Source: an uncultured Flavobacterium sp. (GTDB lineage Bacteria; Bacteroidota; Bacteroidia; Flavobacteriales; Flavobacteriaceae). Taken from it: a stretch of DNA of 10,124 bases. How positions within the stretch are numbered: the stretch's first letter is position 1; every line of letters starts with the position of its first letter. The position numbers and the translations under genes are program-made. Shown here one piece after another: positions 1-7,086 of the stretch. A model generated the notes under the pieces. It did not search any database and had not been told where the DNA came from. It saw only the letters and a program-made list of their open reading frames with translations. The stretch is taken from assembly GCA_946886675.1 (NCBI GenBank), contig CAMPIZ010000038.1, positions 1-10,124 of the forward strand, read 5' to 3'.

Positions 1-2285
1 GAATAAGTAAATCCTGCTTCCAGTGAGGCATCAGAGCTTCCGCCAACGAATACTTTAAAGTCGCCGGGCTCTGCTTCCCATCTGCTGTTTGCAGTATAAA
101 ATTCTATTGTTTTTTTATCAATTTCAAAAGTAACGGTTTTGGTCTGGCCTGCTTTTATTTCCACCAGATCAAAACCTTTCAGCTCTCTCACCGGCCTTGT
201 AACCGACCCAAAAAGATCCTGAATGTATAACTGCACTACTTCTTTACCATCGGTATTGCTTGTGTTTTTTACTTCTACACTCACCGTTATTGTACCGTTT
301 TCCTGTAATTGATTTGAACTTAATCTTAAGTTTCCATGCTCAAATTCGGAATAGCTTAAACCATAACCAAAAGGATAAAGCGGTTCGTTGCTTTCGTCTA
401 TATAATGCGACCAGAAAACACTTTCTGTAGGTTGCCCGTTACCGGGCCTGCCTGTACTTTTGTGGTTGTAATATAAAGGCATTTGCCCCACGCTTCTCGG
501 GAAGCTCATAGGCAGTTTTCCGCTAGGGTTATAGTCGCCATATAATACCTGTGCAATAGCATTTCCGCTTTGTGTACCCAAGTGCCAGGCCTCCACTATG
601 GCAGGGATATGCTCATCTGCCCAGTTAAGGACAAGCGGACGCCCGTTGTTAAGCACTAAAACAATGTTCTTGTTTGTTTTGTAAACCGTTTCAAGCAGTT
701 CCTGCTGTACACCCGGTAAATCCAGGCTTGCGCGGCTTCTTCCTTCACCCGTTTGCAATCCGTGCTCGCCAAGTACCATAATTACCACATCGGCTCCTTT
801 TGCAGCATTCACTGCTTCATCAAAGCCCCTTTTATCAGTAGTATTTATTTTGGTTTCAGTTATAAATGCTGTTGTGCCTACAGCAACATCAGCACCTTTT
901 GCATATATAAGTTCGTTGCCTGTATATTTTTTTAGGCCTTCCATTACAGAAACAGCAGAATTGTCATCAGCGCCTATCCTCCAGCTTCCTAATGGGCTGG
1001 TCTTATCGTTAGCCAAAGCGCCTATTACAGCAATTTTTTGCCCTTGCTTTTTCAATGGGAGCAGGTCATTTTCATTTTTTAATAGTACAATAGACTTTTT
1101 AGCCATATCCAGCACGCCATCCTGAAATTCCTGTTTTCCTATGGTTGCAGCCTCGCGGCTTTCGTTACAGTATTTATAAGGATCATCAAACAATCCCAGC
1201 TTAAATTTTACCTTTAGTATTCGCCTTACAGCATCGTTTATTTTGTCTTCAGATACTTTTCCTTCCTTAACAAGTTCTGCAAGATGATTTATATAACCAT
1301 GCGATTCCATATCCATATCAGACCCTGCATTGGCTGCAAATTCGGCAGCCTGCTTTAGGTCTTTGGCATAGCCGTGGTTTATCATTTCGCCCATAGAACC
1401 CCAGTCTGAAACCACAAAGCCTTCAAAGCCCCATTCTTTTTTAAGGATATCCCTTTGCAGGTAGGCGTTACCGGTAGAAGGTATGCCGTTTATATCATTA
1501 AAAGCATTCATAAATGTAAGTGCTCCCGCATCGGCAGCAGCTTTAAAAGGAGGAAGTATTACATTATGCAGTGTATTATTGTTTACATCTACAGTATTGT
1601 AGTCTCTGCCTGCTTCAGAAAACCCGTATCCTGCAAAATGCTTTACGCAGGAAGCCAGGTTAAACTCACCTAAATTACCCTGAAATCCTTTTACCCTTGC
1701 AACAGCAATAGCACTGCCTAAATAGGTGTCTTCGCCAGAGCCTTCCATAACACGGCCCCAGCGTGCATCTCGCGATACATCTACCATAGGGGCAAAGGTC
1801 CAGTTAAGGCCTGCAGAAGCAGCTTCGGCAGCAGCAATAGCAGCTGACTGTTCTATAGCTTCCATATCCCAGCTTGCAGCTTCGGCAAGTGGTATGGGGC
1901 TTATTGTTTTGTAACCATGGATTACATCAAAGCCAAATATAACGGGTATACCCAGCCTGGACTCTTCCACTGCAATTTTTTGTAGTGCCTTTACATCTTT
2001 CACCCCTCTTACATTAAGCATAGAGCCTACCCAGCCTTTTTTTATATGCTCATATTTACGGGCTGCATCTCCGTCTTTTGGCACAGGTCCGGTTACATCC
2101 CAAAAACCATTATATTGGTTCATTTGGCCTATTTTTTCCTCAAGTGTCATAAGGCTTAGCACCGAATCTACCTTGCGGTCTATAGGGAGTTTTTCCTTAA
2201 CGGAAACCATATCCTGTTTTGCAGAGCTGCATCCTAAAGCAATAAGAGAAGCTGCCAAAACATATTTTGGTAAATTAAATTTCAT
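1..2285 (-). CDS. bglX: GH3 beta-glucosidase lipoprotein, BglX-like (3' end cut by window edge)
   Basis: Predicted exo-acting beta-glucosidase that removes terminal glucose from beta-gluco-oligosaccharides, probably in the periplasm. 761 codons are visible and the frame is intact to the edge. The reading ends in GFTYS, close to the usual end of the BglX family (about 765 residues), so only a few residues and the stop are missing. The start is fixed by an in-frame TAA 12 bases upstream of the ATG at 2285. Residues 1-19 form a lipoprotein signal with lipobox ALGC (Cys19), followed by SSAKQ, which has no acidic export signal. A TIM-barrel domain (about 40-340) carries GFDVIHGYKTISPIPLAEA, KHFAGYG (Lys215-His216) and VVSDWGS with the nucleophile Asp294. 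An alpha/beta sandwich domain (about 394-600) carries GEGRSRASLDLPG, where Glu514 is the candidate acid/base by family analogy. A fibronectin-III-like C-terminal domain follows. It lies 93 bases after the GH16 gene on the same strand, so it is probably co-transcribed. Family assignment is secure; linkage preference is inferred from context. Confidence 0.95.
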   Translation of the reverse strand, partial: MKFNLPKYVLAASLIALGCSSAKQDMVSVKEKLPIDRKVDSVLSLMTLEEKIGQMNQYNGFWDVTGPVPKDGDAARKYEHIKKGWVGSMLNVRGVKDVKALQKIAVEESRLGIPVIFGFDVIHGYKTISPIPLAEAASWDMEAIEQSAAIAAAEAASAGLNWTFAPMVDVSRDARWGRVMEGSGEDTYLGSAIAVARVKGFQGNLGEFNLASCVKHFAGYGFSEAGRDYNTVDVNNNTLHNVILPPFKAAADAGALTFMNAFNDINGIPSTGNAYLQRDILKKEWGFEGFVVSDWGSMGEMINHGYAKDLKQAAEFAANAGSDMDMESHGYINHLAELVKEGKVSEDKINDAVRRILKVKFKLGLFDDPYKYCNESREAATIGKQEFQDGVLDMAKKSIVLLKNENDLLPLKKQGQKIAVIGALANDKTSPLGSWRIGADDNSAVSVMEGLKKYTGNELIYAKGADVAVGTTAFITETKINTTDKRGFDEAVNAAKGADVVIMVLGEHGLQTGEGRSRASLDLPGVQQELLETVYKTNKNIVLVLNNGRPLVLNWADEHIPAIVEAWHLGTQSGNAIAQVLYGDYNPSGKLPMSFPRSVGQMPLYYNHKSTGRPGNGQPTESVFWSHYIDESNEPLYPFGYGLSYSEFEHGNLRLSSNQLQENGTITVSVEVKNTSNTDGKEVVQLYIQDLFGSVTRPVRELKGFDLVEIKAGQTKTVTFEIDKKTIEFYTANSRWEAEPGDFKVFVGGSSDASLEAGFTY

Positions 2286-2313
2286 TATTAAGTTTTAGTG
2301 AGATTACTAGCCT

Positions 2314-2340
2314 GAAAGGCCGGCTTTAAACCAGCCTTCC
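2314..2340 (-). promoter_or_regulatory. intercistronic RNA hairpin between the GH16 and GH3 genes
   Basis: Read as minus-strand RNA, 2338 down to 2316 folds as a 10-base-pair stem (AAGGCUGGUU with AGCCGGCCUU) around a UAA loop. One more G-U and one G-C pair outside extend it to 2340-2314. Several of the pairs are G-U wobbles, which would be A-C mismatches in the opposite strand's RNA, so the fold favours the transcribed strand. No run of U follows the stem (the next bases are UUUCAGG, partly in the stem), so it does not look like a standard intrinsic terminator. It could stabilise or process the upstream message or tune GH3 expression. The fold was worked out by eye; its role is inference. 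Confidence 0.45.
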
Positions 2341-2378
2341 GGACTAATAACAAAATGAATTGATTTATGAAAAAACGA

Positions 2379-4013
2379 TTATTGATATACTCTTACATAA
2401 TCTACCTCCATGGTTGATTCTTCAAAGGACGGAGATATCGCGCCGCCTAAGTTACCACCCATGGCAACATTCATAATAAGGAAGAAATCAGAATTGAACG
2501 GAATAGAGGATGTATTGGTAAATGTATGATACTCTTGGTCATCTACCATGAACCTGATACTTTCTTCACTCCATATTACAGTATAAGTATGGAAATCGCT
2601 TGATACCCCAAATACATCTACCGATGACACAACGGCATTACCACCTGAAAAACCAGGGTAATGCAGTGCACTTTGTATAACATCCTGATTATTGCCTACG
2701 TGCTCCATAATATCTATTTCACCACAGGCAGGCCATGCATTTGTATCATAGTTTGCACCCAGCATCCATAATGCAGGCCACGTGCCGCCGCCTGTAGGCA
2801 GTTTAGCCCGTATCTCTACTTTACCGTAAGTAAACTCAAATTTATCTTCAGATTTCATGCGTGCAGATGTATACTCCATTCCGCCAAATGTTTGCTTTTT
2901 GGCAGTTATTTTTAGCATTCCTTCTTCTACAACAGCGTTTTCTGCCCTGTAGTACTGTGCCTCATTGTTGCCCCAGCCGTTTTGGCCTGTACCTATTTCC
3001 ATAGTCCAGTTATCAGGATTAGGAACACCGTCTACATCAAATTCGTCTGCCCATACAAGGTTTGTAAAGTCAGGCCCGTTACCGCCTTCTTCCTGCTCAT
3101 CAACAGGAGTTGTTGTAAATATATGGTACCATGCAAGGCTTTCATTTCCGCCCATAATGGCCCTTACATGCATTTCATTATCTGTAATAGAAAGTATTTC
3201 ATAAGTGGTTTGCTGTATAAAGTATCCCATAAATCCGCCATCGCTAAAGTTCATTACAGTACCTCTTTTCTGGTCGGCAGGAACATTAGAGCTTGACGGC
3301 GCTAACGATACTATTTTTTCACCACTTGTGTTTAATGGCAGGCAAAGGTCTGTATCTCCATCAATAAATGATGCATTATAGAAAGTGTTACCTCCGTTAT
3401 CCAGCGTATACTTAATAACATCACCGTCTTTTGTGAAAGTTAATACGTTATCATATAAACAAGAGCTGTCCGGGCTTCCCGCTTTTTCAAACGGAGCAGC
3501 AGCATAATAGCTTGGTACGCCAGTATTAGCCCCGCCATCATTTGGGCCTACACCAAGGTGGCCGGGTTTTGCAGCATACCAGTACCAAGTTTTGGATGTA
3601 CCGTTCGTTAAAAGTTCCACCGCTTCAGGGTCTGAGAAATCACTAAATACTGTAACTTCTACAGATGTGTTTGTGGCACTCCCTCCGGGGCCGTATGCTA
3701 TTACATTTACAGTATAGGTATTAGTACCCGGAGTAGTAAATTGTTTAGTATAAATTCCGTTTGGTGAGCTTTGCTCTGTAAGGTCGCTAAATTCATACTT
3801 GTAGCTTATTGCGCCGTCAGCAGTAGCTGTAAATTTAACATTACCGGAGCCGTCTCCGTCCGGATTCTCAGCGTCTACGCCTAATATTTCATAGGTAACC
3901 TCAAGGTTTGTAGGCGCATTAAGTTCGCCAAATGTTGCATCGTCTTCCTGGCATGCTATGGCTGCTATAACCAACAGCATAAGAATTCCTAAATAGTTTA
4001 TAATTTTTTTCAT
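2379..4013 (-). CDS. GH16 endo-beta-1,3-glucanase (laminarinase type) surface lipoprotein with PKD-like domain
   Basis: Predicted endo-acting beta-1,3- or beta-1,3(1,4)-glucanase on the cell surface, 544 residues. I chose the ATG at 4013, four bases after the upstream stop, because it starts directly at the signal peptide. An in-frame ATG at 4043 would add ten residues (MMMFNFQTKA) that overlap the upstream gene. Residues 1-21 are a lipoprotein signal (AAIAC, Cys21) followed by QEDD, which fits the surface-export signal of Bacteroidota lipoproteins. Residues about 31-123 look like a PKD/Ig-like domain. Residues about 127-303 form a beta-rich domain I cannot assign, beginning near TWYWYAAKPGHLGVGP. 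An acidic, Gly-rich linker (304-314) leads to the GH16 domain (316-544) with WADEFD, GKVEIRAKLP, GTWPALWMLG and the catalytic EIDIME: nucleophile Glu432, Asp434 and acid/base Glu437. It ends in the usual VDYVRVY. The catalytic set is complete. Laminarin is the likeliest substrate, but the sequence does not exclude mixed-linkage glucan. Confidence 0.93.
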   Translation of the reverse strand: MKKIINYLGILMLLVIAAIACQEDDATFGELNAPTNLEVTYEILGVDAENPDGDGSGNVKFTATADGAISYKYEFSDLTEQSSPNGIYTKQFTTPGTNTYTVNVIAYGPGGSATNTSVEVTVFSDFSDPEAVELLTNGTSKTWYWYAAKPGHLGVGPNDGGANTGVPSYYAAAPFEKAGSPDSSCLYDNVLTFTKDGDVIKYTLDNGGNTFYNASFIDGDTDLCLPLNTSGEKIVSLAPSSSNVPADQKRGTVMNFSDGGFMGYFIQQTTYEILSITDNEMHVRAIMGGNESLAWYHIFTTTPVDEQEEGGNGPDFTNLVWADEFDVDGVPNPDNWTMEIGTGQNGWGNNEAQYYRAENAVVEEGMLKITAKKQTFGGMEYTSARMKSEDKFEFTYGKVEIRAKLPTGGGTWPALWMLGANYDTNAWPACGEIDIMEHVGNNQDVIQSALHYPGFSGGNAVVSSVDVFGVSSDFHTYTVIWSEESIRFMVDDQEYHTFTNTSSIPFNSDFFLIMNVAMGGNLGGAISPSFEESTMEVDYVRVYQ

Positions 4014-4017
4014 AGCC

Positions 4018-5571
4018 TTAGTTTGAAAGTTGAACATCATCAAAATAATATGTTGCTCCCGTACCTACCTGATTAAAATCAAAGAAAAGCACTATATTCT
4101 GATAGTTGTTTGAATTTTGAATGTCTGTAAAGTCATACTCCAGTTCTTCCCATGCATTTGCTACAGTAGTAGTTGCCGGAAGCTCTGTGGTAAGCGTTGC
4201 GCCGTTATTCTCAAGCTTAAGCAGTACAGTAATACCAGCAGCCGGAGACCATACTTTTATTTTTACTTTGTGCAGTACAGAAAAATCGATAACCTCGGTA
4301 AGCGGCATGTGTATACCTGCCCATGTTTCGGCTCCTGCACCTTTAACTACCTGCCCAACATTGGCACTGGTATTAATACCTGAAGCATCGGGGTTGGCTA
4401 CTTTTGCACCACCTGCGCCACCAAAACCATTAAAAGTGTAAGTTGCATCGGCACTTTCAAAATCTATAGGGAAGCCTACTATTGGTGAACCATCTGTCTG
4501 GCGGATATCATCAAAATAATAGGTTTCTCCTGCGCCGTTCTGGCCAAAGTTAAAGAACAATACTACTTTTGAATAATCTTGTGTTAAGTCTCCACCGCTC
4601 ATATCATAAGTAAGATATTCCCACTGGTTTGCTACCGTAGTAACCTGGTCAACTTCATAAGCAATAGCAGGGTCGGTTCCGTTTTCAAGCTTTAGCTTTA
4701 CAATAACACCGGCTGCCGGAGACCATACTTTAACCCTTAGGTGTTGCAAAGTAGTAAAGTCGATGTTGCCATCCAACTGTACTATTGTACCTGCCCATAC
4801 TTCTGAGCCGTTTCCTTTAATCGACTGTGCTACGTGTGCACTTGTATTGATGCCCGATATATCCGGGTTATCAATCATAGTAGTTGTAGCTCCTCCAAAA
4901 TCACTAAATGTATAAGTAAGTCCCGGGTTTTCAAAAGTTACCGGTAGCAATAACGGATTTGATATAGTTACCTGCTGTATAACTTCTGCTGTGGCAGCAC
5001 CACCGCTATATGCTACTACCTTAACATCAAATGTACCAAGATCAGAATAAGTGTGCTGTACAGTTTCACCTTCCATAAACTGAACAGGAACCTGTGCAGG
5101 GTCTTCACCATACCATACCTCAAAATATGTTTCATAATCTGCAGTAGCGGTTACATCTATGGCAAAAGAGTTTCCTGCTACGGGAGTTATTTGTACCTCA
5201 AGATTTTGAGGCTCAATAAAAGATACTGTAAGCTCTTCTATAACTTCTGTAGTTTTTCCTGCGAGGTTTGTAGCTATAATTTTTACGGGATAAATACCTT
5301 CTGCATAAGTATGCTGAACGGATCCTCCTACTTCTAATACAGAGGATTCCTGCGTGCCATCGCCAAAGAAAACTTCAAAGGTCTGTACGCCCTCGCCTTT
5401 AGGCCTTATGGTTACAAGGCCGGTGTTGTCCTGCGTAATGGTAAACAGAGCGCCCACATTTGAAGGAGCATTTGCATTATCAATAAAGCCTGTGTCAAAT
5501 TCGTCGTCATTACAGCCTGAAGCCAGTAATGCAACTATAAAAAACGTGAATATATAATGTAATTTTTTCAT
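4018..5571 (-). CDS. SusE-position surface glycan-binding lipoprotein: two PKD-like domains plus two tandem CBM-like modules
   Basis: Predicted non-catalytic surface glycan-binding protein of 517 residues, in the place usually held by SusE/SGBP-B proteins. Residues 1-20 are a lipoprotein signal (LLASGC, Cys20), followed by NDDEFD, a strong acidic surface-export signal. Two PKD-like domains follow: about 36-117 (FFGDGT and VQHTYAEGIYPVKI) and about 121-204 (VWYGEDP and VQHTYSDLGTFDVKV). Two homologous beta-sandwich-like modules, 211-357 and 369-515, share FGGA, NPD, SGINTSA, KG-G-E-WAG, KVWSPAAG, LKLEN, VLFF and YYFDD. Three tryptophans recur in each module (259/417, 283/441, 317/474) and are candidates for sugar stacking. 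I read the modules as carbohydrate-binding, of jelly-roll type in the manner of CBM4/CBM9, but cannot give a family number. No catalytic motif is visible. The start lies five bases after the SusD stop, and the stop lies four bases before the GH16 start, so translation may be coupled. The likely role is to hold beta-glucan chains for the GH16 enzyme and SusCD. Confidence 0.85.
   Translation of the reverse strand: MKKLHYIFTFFIVALLASGCNDDEFDTGFIDNANAPSNVGALFTITQDNTGLVTIRPKGEGVQTFEVFFGDGTQESSVLEVGGSVQHTYAEGIYPVKIIATNLAGKTTEVIEELTVSFIEPQNLEVQITPVAGNSFAIDVTATADYETYFEVWYGEDPAQVPVQFMEGETVQHTYSDLGTFDVKVVAYSGGAATAEVIQQVTISNPLLLPVTFENPGLTYTFSDFGGATTTMIDNPDISGINTSAHVAQSIKGNGSEVWAGTIVQLDGNIDFTTLQHLRVKVWSPAAGVIVKLKLENGTDPAIAYEVDQVTTVANQWEYLTYDMSGGDLTQDYSKVVLFFNFGQNGAGETYYFDDIRQTDGSPIVGFPIDFESADATYTFNGFGGAGGAKVANPDASGINTSANVGQVVKGAGAETWAGIHMPLTEVIDFSVLHKVKIKVWSPAAGITVLLKLENNGATLTTELPATTTVANAWEELEYDFTDIQNSNNYQNIVLFFDFNQVGTGATYYFDDVQLSN
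4027..4467 (-). repeat. CBM-like module, copy 2 (residues 369-515 of the SusE-position protein)
   Basis: Second copy of the tandem module, ending the protein. It keeps the shared SGINTSA, WAG, KVWSPAAG, LKLEN, VLFF and YYFDD segments and the three matching tryptophans, with a one-residue indel before the third. The copies differ most between SGINTSA and WAG and in the stretch just before the last tryptophan, which could change sugar preference. An approximately 11-residue linker (358-368) separates the copies. Confidence 0.85.
4501..4941 (-). repeat. CBM-like module, copy 1 (residues 211-357 of the SusE-position protein)
   Basis: First of two tandem copies of an approximately 147-residue module. 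It aligns with copy 2 at a fixed offset of 158 residues over most of its length, and roughly half the positions look identical by eye. DNA identity survives in places: GCCGGAGACCATACTTT occurs on the plus strand at 4715-4731 and again at 4241-4257, 474 bases apart, exactly 158 codons. This points to internal duplication with later divergence. Confidence 0.85.
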
Positions 5572-5576
5572 AACTC

Positions 5577-7082
5577 TTAGTAATTAGGGTTTTGAGGCCA
5601 TAGATCGTTAGAAAACTGTATTTCTTCTAACGGAATAGGGAATACCTCATTTTTATTTTCCACAAATCCCGGTATAGTTTCGTCAGCCCTTCCTGTCCTT
5701 ACAAGATCAAAGAAACGGTGGCCTTCGCCAAACAGTTCCAATCTTCTTTCTTCAAGAATCTCATTGTAAAGTGCATCGCCTGTAGCAGATGTATTATGGC
5801 TTGTTCCTCCATAAGCTCTTTCTCTTACCTCGTTAAGATAATCCTGTGCCGCACCGTCGTTACCCGATCTGTTATGTGCCTCAGCCGCCATAAGCAGTAC
5901 ATCTGCGTAGCGTATTGCACGATAGTTGTTAGGATTGGTAAGGTTAAGGTCGCCTGCTGCCTGGTCGCTTCTTTTACGCGGTATATATTTCCTGTTAAAG
6001 AATCCGGTATCGTTATATCCCGGATTATAGCTGGCATTGAATGCAGGGCCAAAAGTTGCCATATCCAATATGGTAACATCTTTTCTTAAATCATCGTCTT
6101 CAAATATAGAAGCAGCTTCTGCCGTAGGTATATTAAAACTAAAGCCTGAAGTATAAAGCGGGCCGTTAAAGCTTCTTGGGCCGCTAAAGCCCACTGCCAC
6201 GTTACCTTCGCTACACTGAAGGCAGCCAAAACCTGCACCTTCCACATCAGTATACTGTACTTCAAATACCGATTCAGGTCCGTTTTCGCCACTATTTTCA
6301 AATAACATCTGATAATCTGTTCCCTGAGTTAAAGAAAACTGCCCACTGCCTATTACTTCGTCAAGCATTGCAGCAGCTTCAGCATATTTTTCAGGATGCC
6401 CATTGCCGGCAGTAGCATGGTAAAGGTATACTTTCCCTAAAAGTGCCTGTGCTGCGCCTTTTGTTACGCGTCCTACCTGTGGCGCCTGTGGTGCAAGGTC
6501 TTCTATAGCTGCTATAAGGTCACTTTCTATAGACGCATATACTTCTTCCTCCGTAGCTCTTGGTATTGCAGTTTCGTCTCCCAGTGCAAACCTTGCATCT
6601 CCCTTAAGAGGAATACCGCCAAACCATTTTAAAAGCTCAAAGTTGTAGTAAGCATGTAAAAAACGTGCTTCTGCCACAATCTGGTCTTTGCCTTCAAAAT
6701 CAATTTTGTCTTTAAACTCCAGTATGTATGCTGCCCTGTTTACACCTGCAAACATCCAGTTCCATACATCCCTTAGGTTTGAGTTTACCGGAGTATGGGT
6801 CATAAGGTCTATCTGCTGCCATCCGATAACGTCGTTTGCGCTCTCGCCACCGCATAAAGTGTTATCTGAAGCTATTTCGCCCAAAATAACATTTACATAG
6901 GTAGATTGTAACACATCATAAGCGCCTATAAGGGCATAGTTATATTCTTCGGGAGAATTAAAATAATTTTCCGATGTTATATTGTATACTATATCCCTAT
7001 CTATATAATCATCACTACATGACTGGTTTGCCACAGTGATTATGCTTAAAGCTAAAAAAGCTGTAATAATTCTTCTTCTCAT
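5577..7082 (-). CDS. susD: SusD/RagB-family surface glycan-binding lipoprotein
   Basis: Outer-membrane surface lipoprotein of 501 residues that closes over the SusC barrel as a lid and delivers oligosaccharides. Residues 1-22 form a lipoprotein signal ending NQSC (Cys22), followed by SDDYID, an acidic surface-export signal. Family hallmarks are the N-terminal repeat-helix region with AEARFLHAYYNFELLKWFGG (137-156), KYIPRKR (365-371), NYRAIRYADVLLMAAEA (386-402), EILEERRLELFGEGHRFFDL (441-460) and the closing PQNPNY. Length is normal for the family. An unusual Cys-Leu-Gln-Cys sits at 287-290 in the variable region where SusD proteins often carry ligand loops. The start lies four bases after the SusC stop across an A7 run, with no Shine-Dalgarno sequence, as is common in Bacteroidota. 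Pairing with SusC is certain from position and families. The bound glycan, beta-1,3-glucan, is inferred from the neighbouring GH16 and GH3 enzymes. Confidence 0.97.
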   Translation of the reverse strand: MRRRIITAFLALSIITVANQSCSDDYIDRDIVYNITSENYFNSPEEYNYALIGAYDVLQSTYVNVILGEIASDNTLCGGESANDVIGWQQIDLMTHTPVNSNLRDVWNWMFAGVNRAAYILEFKDKIDFEGKDQIVAEARFLHAYYNFELLKWFGGIPLKGDARFALGDETAIPRATEEEVYASIESDLIAAIEDLAPQAPQVGRVTKGAAQALLGKVYLYHATAGNGHPEKYAEAAAMLDEVIGSGQFSLTQGTDYQMLFENSGENGPESVFEVQYTDVEGAGFGCLQCSEGNVAVGFSGPRSFNGPLYTSGFSFNIPTAEAASIFEDDDLRKDVTILDMATFGPAFNASYNPGYNDTGFFNRKYIPRKRSDQAAGDLNLTNPNNYRAIRYADVLLMAAEAHNRSGNDGAAQDYLNEVRERAYGGTSHNTSATGDALYNEILEERRLELFGEGHRFFDLVRTGRADETIPGFVENKNEVFPIPLEEIQFSNDLWPQNPNY

Positions 7083-7086
7083 TTTT

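Noticed and set aside
850..1125. Plus-strand open frame opposite the GH3 gene
   Set aside because: The minus strand here encodes the conserved GH3 sandwich domain without interruption; the plus-strand frame shows no family features.
2314..2340. The intergenic hairpin as an intrinsic terminator
   Set aside because: No U-run follows the stem, and a functionally linked gene starts just downstream on the same strand.
2286..2378. A separate promoter for GH3 in the intergenic gap
   Set aside because: I looked for the Bacteroidota -33 TTTG and -7 TAnnTTTG pair on the minus strand. One TTTG is present near 2351-2354, but no matching -7 element follows at the right distance.
2965..3296. Overlapping plus-strand open frames opposite the GH16 gene
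   Set aside because: They are antisense shadows of a well-supported gene, with no domain, signal or start context of their own.
4014..4043. Upstream ATG at 4043 giving a 554-residue GH16 protein
   Set aside because: It would put MMMFNFQTKA ahead of a normal lipoprotein signal and overlap the preceding gene. The ATG at 4013 starts exactly at MKKIINYLGILML, and its four-base gap matches the other gene junctions.
5718..6089. Plus-strand open frame of 123 codons within susD
   Set aside because: It is antisense to a conserved part of SusD, has a Cys/Ser/Ile-rich composition with no recognisable domain, and is explained by codon bias of the real gene.
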